Source: Deltaproteobacteria bacterium (GTDB taxonomy: Bacteria > Myxococcota_A > UBA9160 > JAJDAL01). Taken from it: DNA of 64,000 nucleotides. A program made the position numbers and the translations under genes. The stretch is from NCBI GenBank assembly GCA_029261875.1, contig JAJDAL010000039.1, positions 101,003-165,002 on the forward strand. The letters are read 5' to 3'. How positions within the stretch are numbered: position 1 is the stretch's first letter; every line of letters begins with the position of its first letter. The notes beneath the pieces are model-generated. The model saw nothing but the letters and a program-made list of their open reading frames with translations, was not told the DNA's origin and did not search any database. Of the stretch, positions 53,401 to 61,710 are shown piece after piece.

Positions 53401-54096
53401 GCGGAAAAACTGCGGGTGCGTCAGCCCCTCGAGGCGGCGGAAATCGTGTTAGGTGTGGGGGCGAGCGGCGATGCCCTGGCACCCTATCTCGACTTGATGC
53501 GCGAGGAACTCAACGTCGCCGAGGTGCACTTCGTCCCCAAAGCCGACGAATACGTCACCTACCGCATCAAACCGAACTTTCGCGCCCTGGGGCCCAAGGT
53601 GGGAAAGCGCATGCCGGCCTTGAAGGCGGCACTCGCGCAAGCGGACGGAGCCTCGCTGCTGCGGGAATTGGATGCGGAAGGGCGCGTGGCGCTGGAGATC
53701 GCGGGCGAATCCATCGATCTCACCCGCGAGGAATTGGCGGTGGATCTCGAGGCGCGGGAGGGTTTTGCGGCGGCGAGTTGTGGCGCGGGAGTCGTGATCC
53801 TGCGCACGACATTGACTCCAGAACTGATCGCCGAAGGGCAATTCCGCGAGGTACTCAACCGGATTCAGACCCTGCGCAAAGAGCTGGATCTCGAATACAC
53901 GGGACGCATCGAACTCACCCTCGCGGGCGACACGGAACTCCTCGAGGCGGTTCGCCCGCGTGCGGAAGAACTGAAACGCGAAACCCTGGCCTTGGCGTTG
54001 GCGCTCGAGAGTGCACCGGTGGATGGGGCCGAGGTCCGGGAGCTTGCGATCGACGACCGTCCCCTGACGATCGGGCTGCGCCTCGCCGGCAACTGA
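50494..54096 (+). CDS. ileS: Isoleucine--tRNA ligase
   Basis: Charges tRNA-Ile. The 1200-residue class I synthetase has the HIGH region as PTANGLPHNGHAL (62-65 HNGH), a CP1 editing domain with WTTTPWTLPSNTFAAVKPG, the WFDSGSMPFAQWGYP loop, and an anticodon domain with SNWYVRRSRDRFW. The proline-type PTANGLP start points to the IleRS2-like group. The KMSKS signature reads KESKS (about 629-633) and is separated from DAFRWFFFASNPPWN by about 120 residues of charged insertion. ATG 50494 is used; ATG 50503 is equally possible. Longer than typical (about 1050). Confidence 0.92.
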   Translation: MRPMAQTRFGKVDAIIEFPAREAEIRRFWSERNVFQRSLERRADGPRFVFYEGPPTANGLPHNGHALTRVMKDVFPRYRGMRGYSVPRIAGWDTHGLPVEIEVEKELRISGKDAIREYGVEPFVRRCLDSVFRYTEEWRQFTEKLAFWVDLDQPYVTYHESYVESVWWALSQLFEKGLLYQGHKVVWWWAQGGTALSAAEVGQGYKTVDDPSLYVRFPLRDRPGVSLVVWTTTPWTLPSNTFAAVKPGVEYARVRDGDDQLIVAAQLVGTLAEKLGRELPVEEVFSGETLIGERYEPPFDWYRDRVGDAKLWRVVGADFVELDAGTGVVHIAPAFGEVDFDLLRREQKSDPSLPLLCAVRPDGSFDPELADARFAGRWVKEADRDLTRDLKERALALHVEQVRHEYPFCWRADDDPLIQYARPAWYVRTTERVQEALEANAAIQWLPEHIRDGRFGDFLRNNVDWALSRERFWGTPLNIWINDETGAMAAPASVAEILERNPHAFASFDAALAEDPTLSPHLRVHKPWIDDVTWTREGEPGVYRRVPEVIDAWFDSGSMPFAQWGYPHRNREAFEAAFPADFISEAIDQTRGWFNSLLWISTLLFPDAEKPHPYRTCIVLGHVSDRAGKKESKSKGNYTPPEIILDRVRLEFAAIPSDAVAAGEIEIAREDYDGMDLRGDGTRVRVYRDGAEGEALDRTLRPVALPRRVARLTLADQRALGLEAAPRGEGTLPTEVPGLPPEQKVWIEDPSVAAPGADAFRWFFFASNPPWNATRHSLSGVRALQRELPLKLRNVYAFFTIYANIDDFDPAAAPCVAGKRAPAERSLLDRWILSELALANRRVIEHMDAYRVYEATGVLSEFVDALSNWYVRRSRDRFWAPGLEADKLDAHWTLYECLIASAKLVAPFLPYAAEDIWQNLARGPFPESDEESVHFCDYPGPDETALDEPLSRAMGALRELVSAGLQVRTAEKLRVRQPLEAAEIVLGVGASGDALAPYLDLMREELNVAEVHFVPKADEYVTYRIKPNFRALGPKVGKRMPALKAALAQADGASLLRELDAEGRVALEIAGESIDLTREELAVDLEAREGFAAASCGAGVVILRTTLTPELIAEGQFREVLNRIQTLRKELDLEYTGRIELTLAGDTELLEAVRPRAEELKRETLALALALESAPVDGAEVRELAIDDRPLTIGLRLAGN

Positions 54097-54195
54097 ACCC
54101 CCGATTCCGAACCATTTTGAATATGGGTCTAAAGGCCTACGTTCAACGCGTCGAAACGCCCAAGAGCACCCGGGAAAGCTCGGAAGGAGTGCAAC

Positions 54196-54501
54196 ATGGC
54201 GATCGACGCCGTATCGATCGGACTATCGGGGATCCACGCCGCCCATACCCGGGTCGGCAACTCCGCCCACAACGTCGCCAACTCGGTCACGAACGATTTT
54301 CGCAATCACCGCACCCGCCAATCCGAAGTCCAGGGCGGCGGGACGCGCGCCAGCACGGTGGTGGACCCCGAGCCCCGCGAAGTGGACTTCGCCAGCGAAT
54401 TCGTCGAGCAGACTCTGGCCAAAGTTCAGGCCAAGAGTTCCGCCCGTGTCGTGAAGACCGCCATGGGTCTCACGGGAGCTTTGCTCGACATCAAGGTCTA
54501 G
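54196..54501 (+). CDS. Minimal flagellar rod/hook-like protein
   Basis: 101 residues. The N-terminus IGLSGIHAAHTRVGNSAHNVANSVTNDF matches the rod-protein helix with the ANSVT(N)-type motif of FlgB/FlgC/FlgF/FlgG, and the C-terminus DFASEFVEQTLAKVQAKSSARVVKTAMGLTGALLDIKV matches the C-terminal helix of the same family. The large middle domain is missing, leaving a short linker. GGAAGGAG lies six bases before the ATG. No flagellar gene is nearby. Could form a coiled coil in an export-related role; function unknown. Confidence 0.75.
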   Translation: MAIDAVSIGLSGIHAAHTRVGNSAHNVANSVTNDFRNHRTRQSEVQGGGTRASTVVDPEPREVDFASEFVEQTLAKVQAKSSARVVKTAMGLTGALLDIKV

Positions 54502-55550
54502 CTGGGGTCGGCCGCCGGCGTCGAAGGGCCACTCGCCGGTAGCACGGGTTTCGCCGTGTACTCGACATCCACCACGCCCGTCAAACTGCCGAGAAACGCG
54601 ATGAGTTTTCCAACCTGTGCATCGCTCAACTCGACACCAAGCTGGTGGCGCCCCATCAAGCGCACGGCTTCGTCGAGGGAGCCCACGGAACCATCGTGAA
54701 AATACGGTCCGGTCTCGGCGATGTTTCGCAAGCTCGGAACCTTGAAGAAGAAACGCTCGAGGTCGTTGCCCGTCACCGTGGCCCGCCCGACATCTTTCGT
54801 GGCAAAGGGTTTGATCAGGCCGAGTTTCTGATAGGAGCCGCCGCCGATCCCAACACCCGAGTGGCACGCGGTGCAACCCACTCCGAGAAAGGCCTCCAGT
54901 CCTTCGAGCTCCGCCGTTTCGAGGGCGGAAGCGTCGCCACCCAGGAATGCGTCGAAACGCGAAGGCGTCAGCAGCCGGCGCTCGAAGGCCCCGATCGCGC
55001 GCGCCATATTGTCGTAGGTGATGGGGTCTTTGGCATCGGGAAACGCTTGGGAGAACAGGCGTCCGTAGCCGGGAATCGACTTCAGCACGGCCACCACTTG
55101 TTCCTCGCTCGCCATCGCCATCTCGATCGGGTTCAAGACGGGGCCCTTGGCCTGGGCTTCGACGTCCGCGGCGCGACCGTCCCAAAACTGCGCCACGTGC
55201 AGGGCGGCGTTGTAGACCGTGGGTGAGTTTCGTTCGCCGCGTTGACCGCGATGCCCGGGGGAAGTCGCTTCGCCATCGACGCCGAATTTGTCGAGGGCGT
55301 GGCAGGAGTTGCACGAAACGTCGCGATTCTTGGACAACCGCGGGTCGTAGTAGAGGTTGCGACCCAGGGTGACCTTGGAGTCGGTGATGGGGTTCTCGGG
55401 GTTGGCCACTTCTTTGGGGAGTGGCGCGAAAACGCCTTGGGCACGCTTCATGAGTGCGCCCGCGTTCGGGGCCATCTCGTCTGCTGCCGCGGGCGTGGTG
55501 AAGACCGCGGCACACAGTGCCGCGCCGATGATCCAGGGGGTTCGATTCAC
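54498..55550 (-). CDS. Di-haem cytochrome c peroxidase (MauG/CcpA family)
   Basis: Periplasmic enzyme of 350 residues that reduces hydrogen peroxide using c-type cytochromes. Signal peptide 1-23 (ending PAAA), two haem-binding CxxCH motifs (CNSCH near residue 80 and CTACH near residue 228), FDAFLGGD and FFFKVPSLRNIAETGPYFHDGS, all typical. The GTG start has AAGGAG inside the preceding gene and the two overlap by four bases. A Pro/Ser-rich tail (about 335-350) is extra. The stop overlaps the convergent rod-like gene by four bases. Confidence 0.92.
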   Translation of the reverse strand: MNRTPWIIGAALCAAVFTTPAAADEMAPNAGALMKRAQGVFAPLPKEVANPENPITDSKVTLGRNLYYDPRLSKNRDVSCNSCHALDKFGVDGEATSPGHRGQRGERNSPTVYNAALHVAQFWDGRAADVEAQAKGPVLNPIEMAMASEEQVVAVLKSIPGYGRLFSQAFPDAKDPITYDNMARAIGAFERRLLTPSRFDAFLGGDASALETAELEGLEAFLGVGCTACHSGVGIGGGSYQKLGLIKPFATKDVGRATVTGNDLERFFFKVPSLRNIAETGPYFHDGSVGSLDEAVRLMGRHQLGVELSDAQVGKLIAFLGSLTGVVDVEYTAKPVLPASGPSTPAADPS

Positions 55551-56530
55551 GAGAACTCTCCTTGCTGACTATGGTGCTCGGCGACCCATTCGCGGATCGC
55601 GCCTGCGTCGGCGGATTTGGCAATCCAACCGAGGGTCCAAGCTTCTCCGTGGCTGCCCGTTTCGCCGGGTGCCAGTCGTCGGAGTGGACTGTGGGTTTCC
55701 AGTTCGAAATACGGATAGCTCGGAGAATCGAAAACTTCGATGGTGGAAGTGTGGGGATAGGGGCTGCTGTTTTCCGTGGGAAAGGTTTTGAGGAAGGCGA
55801 GCCATTGGTCGGGCCGCCGATCGAGCAGGCCCAAGATCCACCCTTCGCGGCTGTCGCTTCCGTATTTGAATTGCTCGGCCTGGCGACATTGGATGAACGC
55901 GACATCTCGGGCGCGGCGGATGTAGCGATCCATGATTTCCGGCGAGCGCCCTTCATTGGGGTAGGGCTTGATGCCGCCGTCGAACTCCGAATCCGGTCGG
56001 ATCGGAAGCACCGCAACGCCCGATCCTTCGACCTGGGTGACACCCCATAGCCCCCAGGCCACGGGGTTGTCCGAGCCATTGCGCATTTGCTGGTCGATCC
56101 GAATGCGCCCCCGGTCGTCGAGCGAAATTGCACGTGTGATCTGGACACCGGTTTCGCGGCAGATCGGGCTGGTGACCTCGATGGCACTTCCCGCCACCCG
56201 GGGCGAATAGCGACCGCTGTCGAGGTCGAGAAAGGGAAGGGCGTCGGTCCACCCTTCCTGGGGGGCGAGCCAGGTCTTGTCCCCGCCCCACAGCAACCAA
56301 TCGAGTTCGCGCTTTCGGGCGCGAACGTCCGGGGCCGCGGCGACGTCGAGCTCCCGCGCACGCAGCTCGGGCATCGTAAACAGAACTTCTTCGCCGTCGA
56401 AGACGAGGCTCGTAATTCGCCCACCGAGCTCCGGCGTAACGGTCCACTCGAGGGAATTGCTGCCTGCGGCGTAGGAATCCCGTCCATTCCACTGGACGAG
56501 CCGGTAGTCGTTCCCCAAAGCGGTCCCCAC
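55547..56530 (-). CDS. DUF4380-like protein (aldose-epimerase-like fold)
   Basis: 327 residues of predicted beta sandwich: SLEWTVTPELGGRITSLVFDGEEVLF resembles the start of galactose mutarotase-like folds, and LLWGGDKTWLAPQEGWTDALPFLDLDSG is the DUF4380 signature as I recognise it. No signal peptide is obvious from the GTG at 56530; the frame is open to an ATG at 56614, opposite the mscS start, so the start is uncertain. Coupled to the downstream peroxidase gene by a 4-bp overlap. Enzymatic role unproven. Confidence 0.68.
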   Translation of the reverse strand: MGTALGNDYRLVQWNGRDSYAAGSNSLEWTVTPELGGRITSLVFDGEEVLFTMPELRARELDVAAAPDVRARKRELDWLLWGGDKTWLAPQEGWTDALPFLDLDSGRYSPRVAGSAIEVTSPICRETGVQITRAISLDDRGRIRIDQQMRNGSDNPVAWGLWGVTQVEGSGVAVLPIRPDSEFDGGIKPYPNEGRSPEIMDRYIRRARDVAFIQCRQAEQFKYGSDSREGWILGLLDRRPDQWLAFLKTFPTENSSPYPHTSTIEVFDSPSYPYFELETHSPLRRLAPGETGSHGEAWTLGWIAKSADAGAIREWVAEHHSQQGEFS

Positions 56531-56612
56531 GCCGTGCAGCGTAGCGCGGAAACTTCGCCTGCGGCGGACCGGCGCATTTCGTAATGTCGCCCTGCACCGG
56601 GTAGGAGGAAAC

Positions 56613-58466
56613 ATGGGATTCGAAGCACGACGGGTAGCGCGAGGGAAGCTTCGCTTCCGAACGAGCGCACTCGCGCTCTTGTTCGTATGGACCGCAGGCC
56701 CCGCGTTGGCCCAGGGCGAAGACCTTCAATCCCCGGCGCCCGAACAGGCCAGCGCGCAGCGCCTCGAGGCCGCGTCCCAAAAGGGTCCCAAGGATCCCTT
56801 CGGCAGGGGTGTTCCGCGCGGAAGCACCTTGGGGTATCTGCAGGCGTGTCGCGACGGCGACTACGCCAAGGCGGCCAAGTACCTCGATCTGCGCCGAATC
56901 CCGCGCGAGGAGTGGGAAACCCGCGGTCCCGAACTCGCCCGCAAACTCAAATTCGTTCTCGATCAGAAGCTCTGGGTCGACGTCGAAGCCATATCCGACG
57001 AGCCGGAGGGCGATCCCACGGATGTGCGCGAGTCCTATTGGGATCGCGTCGGTAGCTTCGAGACCGAAGACGGCACGGTCGAAATTCTATTGCAGCGAGT
57101 GCCGCGCGAGGACGATCGCGTTCGAATCTGGAAAGTGGCGGCGGTGACGGTGGAGCAGATTCCCGCTCTGTATCGGAAACTCGGGCCCGGCCCGCTGGCC
57201 GACTACCTGCCGAGTTTCTTCTTCCAGTCGCGCATCATGGAAGTGGAGCTGTGGCAGTGGATCGGGCTGATGCTCGTCGCCGTCTCCGCCTATCTCCTCT
57301 CGTGGGCGATCGTCTGGTTGCTCGTGCAAGTGGCGCGCCCGCTCGTGCGTCGTTCCCGGTCCGACTTCGACGACCGCCTGCTCGACCTCATCATCGGCCC
57401 TTCGCGTTTGGCCGCGTTCGTGGGTACGTTTTTGGTGGGAACACGGCCCCTATCGCTTTCGGTCCCCGCGCAACAAGTCATGGACAATCTGTGCAAGGCC
57501 ATCGGGATCGTCGCATTCACCTGGATGCTCTTGCGTTTCATCGATGTTCTGGCCGAGGTCGTTTCGAATCGCTTCGTGCGCAGCGGCCGGTATGCGGCGA
57601 CCAGCGTCGTACCCCTGGGCCGCAAGACCATCAAGGTGTTCGTCGCGGCCTTGGCGATTCTCGCCGCCCTCGACAGCTTCGGTGTCGACGTGACGGCGGT
57701 CATTGCCGGGCTCGGCGTCGGTGGGCTCGCGGTGGCCCTGGCGGCCCAGAAGACCATCGAAAACCTTTTTGGGGGCGCGACGCTGCTGGCCGATCAACCC
57801 GTGCGGGTCGGCGACTTCTGTCGCTTTGGCGATAAAGTCGGCACCGTCGAGGAAGTCGGGCTCCGCTCCACACGCGTGCGAACCCTCGATCGCACGGTGG
57901 TGACGATTCCCAACGCGGAGTTCTCGTCGCTTCAGTTGGAGAATTTTGCCAAGCGAGACCGCATCTGGTTCCACCCGCGTCTCGGGCTCCGCTACGAGAC
58001 CACGCCCGATCAATTGCGCTACGTGTTGGTGGAAATCCGCCGCATGCTCTACGCGCATCCGAAGATCGACCCCGACGGCCCGCGAATTCGTTTCGTGGGT
58101 TTCGGCGCCTTCTCGTTGGACCTCGACATTTTCTGCTACGCGCGCGTGACAGACTACGGCGAGTTCCTCGAAGTCGCCGAGGATCTCAATCTGCGCATCA
58201 TGGACATCGTGGAAGCCAGTGGCTCGGGCTTCGCGTTTCCCTCCCAGACGATGTATCTGGGCAAAGACGAAGGGCTGGACGCGGATCGCGCGCGGGCCGC
58301 CGAAGAGCAGGTCGAAGCCTGGAAGCGCAACCGCGAACTCTTCTTGCCGCGTTTCCCAGGTGAGGCCATTCGCGACCTGCGCGGGACACTCGAATTCCCG
58401 CCGGCGGGTTCGCCGGAGGGTTCCGTTTATCCGCGCGGTTCGACGGCCGAAGGCGAAACGGAATAG
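56613..58466 (+). CDS. MscS-family mechanosensitive ion channel
   Basis: 617 residues. A signal peptide (1-34, ending ALAQ) is followed by a periplasmic domain (about 65-205, GSTLGYLQACRDGDYAKAAKYLDL), then four or five transmembrane helices (about 210-400). The pore helix VTAVIAGLGVGGLAVALAAQKTIENLFGG is the glycine/alanine-rich MscS TM3, and the cytoplasmic beta and alpha/beta domains follow (VGDFCRFGDKVGTVEEVGLRSTRVRTLD). Releases solutes on hypo-osmotic shock. A charged tail (about 540-617) is not part of the core fold. Confidence 0.9.
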   Translation: MGFEARRVARGKLRFRTSALALLFVWTAGPALAQGEDLQSPAPEQASAQRLEAASQKGPKDPFGRGVPRGSTLGYLQACRDGDYAKAAKYLDLRRIPREEWETRGPELARKLKFVLDQKLWVDVEAISDEPEGDPTDVRESYWDRVGSFETEDGTVEILLQRVPREDDRVRIWKVAAVTVEQIPALYRKLGPGPLADYLPSFFFQSRIMEVELWQWIGLMLVAVSAYLLSWAIVWLLVQVARPLVRRSRSDFDDRLLDLIIGPSRLAAFVGTFLVGTRPLSLSVPAQQVMDNLCKAIGIVAFTWMLLRFIDVLAEVVSNRFVRSGRYAATSVVPLGRKTIKVFVAALAILAALDSFGVDVTAVIAGLGVGGLAVALAAQKTIENLFGGATLLADQPVRVGDFCRFGDKVGTVEEVGLRSTRVRTLDRTVVTIPNAEFSSLQLENFAKRDRIWFHPRLGLRYETTPDQLRYVLVEIRRMLYAHPKIDPDGPRIRFVGFGAFSLDLDIFCYARVTDYGEFLEVAEDLNLRIMDIVEASGSGFAFPSQTMYLGKDEGLDADRARAAEEQVEAWKRNRELFLPRFPGEAIRDLRGTLEFPPAGSPEGSVYPRGSTAEGETE

Positions 58467-58512
58467 TCGAGCGACGAGCGACGGTCCACCGCCTGCCGAA
58501 CGCCGCTTGGGT

Positions 58513-59082
58513 CTAGTGGATACCGGGTGTTGCGATCAGCGTGGCGGGGTCGATTCCCAGGCTGCGCAAGACCCGATCCCAAAGCGCTTCGGGCGGAGTT
58601 TCGAACACCATGTTCGGATCGATGGGAACGGTGACCCAGGCGCCCTGGGTGAGCTCGACTTCGAGCTGCCCCGGGCCCCAGCCCGCGTAGCCCAACAACA
58701 GGCGAACCCGCTCCGGAGGAGACTGGGCGATGCAGCGCAGCGTCTCGAGGGAGCCCGCAAAACGCAGTCCGTTCGTCACGACCGTGGATTCCTCGGCGTC
58801 GGCGGCGGTGCCGTCCCCGAACAAGACCCAGCCGGTATTGGGCTGGACGGGACCGCCCCACATCACGACGTCCTCTTCGTCGCCGTGCCAGGCCAGTTCG
58901 AGACTCTCGCAGAGTTGGGGCGCCACGATCTCCGACGCCCGATTGATGACGAGTCCGAAGGAGCCCTCAGCGTCGTGATGAACCAGTAGGACCACGCTGC
59001 GTTTGAAGTTGGGGTCGAGGAGTTGGGGCATCGCCACCAGCAGGCTCGGCGAGAGCGAAGGTTCCGGAATCGACTCGGCCAC
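58513..59082 (-). CDS. AlgH/UPF0301 family protein
   Basis: 189 residues with the family start SLLVAMPQLLDPNFKRSVVLLVHHDAEGSFGLVINRA, the conserved GGPV segment (VVMWGGPVQPNTGWVLF) and LLLGYAGWGPGQLEVEL near the C-terminus. AlgH proteins are cytoplasmic and of unresolved biochemical role. The GTG at 59082 gives the usual N-terminal length; the upstream frame to 59274 crosses a palindromic intergenic site and is less likely. Convergent with the MscS gene. Confidence 0.88.
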   Translation of the reverse strand: MAESIPEPSLSPSLLVAMPQLLDPNFKRSVVLLVHHDAEGSFGLVINRASEIVAPQLCESLELAWHGDEEDVVMWGGPVQPNTGWVLFGDGTAADAEESTVVTNGLRFAGSLETLRCIAQSPPERVRLLLGYAGWGPGQLEVELTQGAWVTVPIDPNMVFETPPEALWDRVLRSLGIDPATLIATPGIH

Positions 59083-59109
59083 GGGCTCAGCGTAGCACGA
59101 CAGCCCGTG

Positions 59110-59123
59110 TTCCCCGCGGGGAA
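59110..59123. promoter_or_regulatory. Perfect 14-bp palindrome between algH and the PilZ gene
   Basis: TTCCCCGCGGGGAA is fully self-complementary and sits in the 112-bp divergent region, 28 bp from the AlgH start and 72 bp from the PilZ start. A near-identical element (13 of 14) lies at 24477-24490. Operator is possible, protein unknown. Confidence 0.4.
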
Positions 59124-59194
59124 TTACAGTCTTTCGGAGGGACGGCCGACCCGCAAGGACGGCGAGGACTCGTACGCCGAAGAACAAGGGAATT

Positions 59195-60304
59195 ATGTCC
59201 GCGAACACCTCGATCCTGCTGCTCGATGATGGCGAGCTCGAAGACATCGAGCACTTGCTCCAAGACCTGGGCACGGACTACCGCCGGCTGCGGGGATCGG
59301 TGATCGACAGCGCCGTCGATGCGCCGCGTCAACTCTTCATCTGCACACCGCGGCACACGGACGCGCTCCAGGCGCCGACCCGCGGTCGACAGCGACCCCG
59401 CCCGTTCGTGCGAATTGTCGTGGTCGACGAGGACTCGCCCACGTTGCGGGGCAAGCTCCGTCGCAAAGGCTTCGATTTCCTGGTGCGTAGGCCCGTCCAT
59501 CCCACGGCCTTGCGGTTACTCTTGTTGCGGGCCCTCTATCGCGGCCCCGAGCGCCGGCGCGACGATCGCATGCCTGTCGGCGTCGACGTGGAATACGGCT
59601 TCGACGATCAAGCTTTTTACGCGGTTCTCGCCGAATTGTCCCTCAAGGGCTGCCGTCTCCTCGGCGACACCCGCCACAAACCCGGCACCAAGCTCGAGTT
59701 GCAGCTACCGGAGAGCGTGGCCTCGGGAGACGGTTTGCGGATCGAGGGTCGCGTGGTGCGCGTCACGACGGGGGAAAACTGGGACTCGCCGGATGAGATC
59801 TCCATCGCCGTCGCGTTCGACAACGTCGACGCGCAGGCCGAGCGCTGGCTCAACACCTTCATGTCCGAACTCGACGTCGGAGGCCGCAGCGAATCGGGCA
59901 ATGAAGACGATTCTCCCGAGCGCCGCTCGAGTTCCCGCCAGGTGTACCGGGAATTGGTGTTGACCGAGGGCAATGCGGGAAATCGCGCGTTGATGGGTCG
60001 GGACATCTCCACCGGCGGTATGCGGATCGAACCCCACCCCTGTCTATCCATGGGAGACTCGCTGCGGATCGCGATCTACGGCGAGGCGAACAGTGACCCG
60101 GTCGTGGTGGACGCCAGCGTGGCGCGCGACGACGGACCGCGGGGACTGGGTCTGGTGTTCGAAGGCCTGTCCTCGAATGCGGCGGAACAGCTCGAGAAGC
60201 TCGTCTCCCGGCTCCCTTCGGTGGAGTCCCTGAACCGGGGCGAGGAAGACGGAATGGGGTCCGTGATTACGGAAATCTTGCCGCGACTCGGCGAGGAAAA
60301 CTGA
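59195..60304 (+). CDS. Double PilZ-domain protein with degenerate receiver-like N-terminus
   Basis: 369 residues, likely a c-di-GMP effector. Residues 5-115 look like a response-regulator fold (SILLLDDGELEDIEHLL, FVRIVVVDEDSP, a KGFDFLVRRPVHP end) without a clear phospho-acceptor. The first PilZ domain (about 117-225) has RRRDDR and ELSLKGCRLL; the second (about 248-345) has RRSSSRQ and DISTGGMRI, the RxxxR and (D/N)xSxxG pattern that binds c-di-GMP. No membrane segment. The nearest c-di-GMP-linked machine in the window is the MSHA pilus. Confidence 0.85.
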   Translation: MSANTSILLLDDGELEDIEHLLQDLGTDYRRLRGSVIDSAVDAPRQLFICTPRHTDALQAPTRGRQRPRPFVRIVVVDEDSPTLRGKLRRKGFDFLVRRPVHPTALRLLLLRALYRGPERRRDDRMPVGVDVEYGFDDQAFYAVLAELSLKGCRLLGDTRHKPGTKLELQLPESVASGDGLRIEGRVVRVTTGENWDSPDEISIAVAFDNVDAQAERWLNTFMSELDVGGRSESGNEDDSPERRSSSRQVYRELVLTEGNAGNRALMGRDISTGGMRIEPHPCLSMGDSLRIAIYGEANSDPVVVDASVARDDGPRGLGLVFEGLSSNAAEQLEKLVSRLPSVESLNRGEEDGMGSVITEILPRLGEEN

Positions 60305-60326
60305 TCTCGTCCGCTACACTCGCCCC

Positions 60327-60428
60327 ATGGCTCGCAGCAAAACCAAAAACAAGATCAAGCGTCACCGCGCGAATCTGCGTCGACGGCGACGTCTCGAGCG
60401 GAAGAAGGCGGCGAAGCAGGAATCGTAG
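60327..60428 (+). CDS. Very basic 33-residue small protein (putative)
   Basis: An ATG at 60327, 22 bp after the PilZ stop, opens a 33-codon ORF: MARSKTKNKIKRHRANLRR then RRRLERKKAAKQES. About half the residues are Lys or Arg and there are no acidic residues in the first 22, a composition like small ribosomal proteins. The last 74 bases overlap the end of the penicillin-binding protein gene on the other strand, so shadow coding cannot be excluded, but MARSK starts of this kind recur in small basic proteins. Family not recognised. Confidence 0.5.
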   Translation: MARSKTKNKIKRHRANLRRRRRLERKKAAKQES

Positions 60429-61710
60429 GTTCCAGCCAGCGGTTCACCGCTTCGTCTCGGCAAACCCCCTTGGGGCAAAAGAGCGTGCGGAATACCTCCG
60501 CCGCGACTTGTGATGCATTGACCCACCACAGATCGTTCTGCACCAGCAGTACGGCAACCGCTACCCGTGGCTTGTCGGCTGGGGCCACGCCCGTGAACCA
60601 TTCGTAGCGCCCAGTCGGATTTCTCCCCGACAGGCTGCCTGTTTTTCCCGCGACCCGTACGGGATCGAGGAGCAACTTGCCGCGTCGCGTTCGAAAGGCG
60701 CGGCGCGCGGTTCCATTGGTCGTCGTCTTGACCAACATGGCGCGCAGTTTTTCGCTGAGTTCCGGCGTCAGCACGCGTCGCGGTGTTGCGAGATCGGGCA
60801 CGTGAACGACGCCCTTGGAATCGACGGCGCGGGCGACCCAATAGGGCTCGACCAGCTGACCGTGGGCGAGGGCGCCCGCGAGCTGAGCGGCGTGCAGGGG
60901 AGTGATGCGGCAACCCGCCAGACCGCAACCCAGTTTTCCGAGGTCCAGGCGATCTTCGGGGGTGTCGACACTGCCTGCGTCGTGTCCCGGTCCCGCCGGA
61001 GACAACCAACCGAAACGCGTGATGGCATCCACCAGAGCCGCTTCGCCGACCTGATGCACGGCGAGTTGGGCGAAGCATTGGTTGTTCGACGTGGCGAGCG
61101 CGCGTTCGAGCGACACCGTATTTCCCGCGGCGGGGGGGTCGAGGCGTTGAGCGGTCAAGCGGTACGGGCTGCCGCGGTAGTGGCAGGGGTCCGAGGCGGT
61201 CTTGGGCGCATGGTGGAGTGCGGCGGCAGCCGTGATGATTTTCATCAACGAAGCCGCGGGATAGGCACGGGTCGGGGGGAATCGTTCGAGGTCCGTCGAC
61301 GCGTAGGCGAGTACGCGCCCACTGGCGGGATCGAGCACGATCACATGTCCGAGCGAGACACGCCCGCGTTTCAAAATGCCACGGGTGCGGCGCATCAATT
61401 CGGGGTCGAGGGTGTATTCGACGCGCCAGGCACTGGAATCGCCGAGTCCCCCGTCAACGACTTCGACCCAGGGATGGGTCTCCGGAATTTCAGCGCCGAA
61501 GTGGACCGGCACCCGAGACGCAATCGAGGCCGGAATCCCGCGGGAAGGTCCGCGCGCGGAGACTGCGGGCAGGGGCGCGCGGGGAACGGCTGCCGCGGTT
61601 TGAGGGTCATCGGGTAAGGGCGCCGGGCCCGGGCTCCAGGTGAGCGCCGCAACCCCGAACGCGGTGGCGAAACCGAGCACCGCAAGGGTCGTTCGGCCCC
61701 GCCAGCTCAT
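60355..61710 (-). CDS. Penicillin-binding transpeptidase
   Basis: 451-residue peptidoglycan DD-transpeptidase-like protein with an N-terminal membrane anchor (about 8-26). The three penicillin-binding motifs are present in order: SxxK as AASLMKI (about 158), SxN as TSNNQC (about 212) and KTG in VAGKTGSLSG (about 357). There is no transglycosylase domain and little room for a class B dimerisation domain, so it is a short transpeptidase. ATG 61710 precedes the anchor helix. The acidic tail overlaps the antisense small basic ORF. Confidence 0.85.
   Translation of the reverse strand: MSWRGRTTLAVLGFATAFGVAALTWSPGPAPLPDDPQTAAAVPRAPLPAVSARGPSRGIPASIASRVPVHFGAEIPETHPWVEVVDGGLGDSSAWRVEYTLDPELMRRTRGILKRGRVSLGHVIVLDPASGRVLAYASTDLERFPPTRAYPAASLMKIITAAAALHHAPKTASDPCHYRGSPYRLTAQRLDPPAAGNTVSLERALATSNNQCFAQLAVHQVGEAALVDAITRFGWLSPAGPGHDAGSVDTPEDRLDLGKLGCGLAGCRITPLHAAQLAGALAHGQLVEPYWVARAVDSKGVVHVPDLATPRRVLTPELSEKLRAMLVKTTTNGTARRAFRTRRGKLLLDPVRVAGKTGSLSGRNPTGRYEWFTGVAPADKPRVAVAVLLVQNDLWWVNASQVAAEVFRTLFCPKGVCRDEAVNRWLEPTIPASPPSSARDVAVDADSRGDA

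Noticed and set aside
54196..54501. Calling the 101-residue protein a genuine flagellar FlgC
   Set aside because: The central domain is missing and no flagellar genes surround it.
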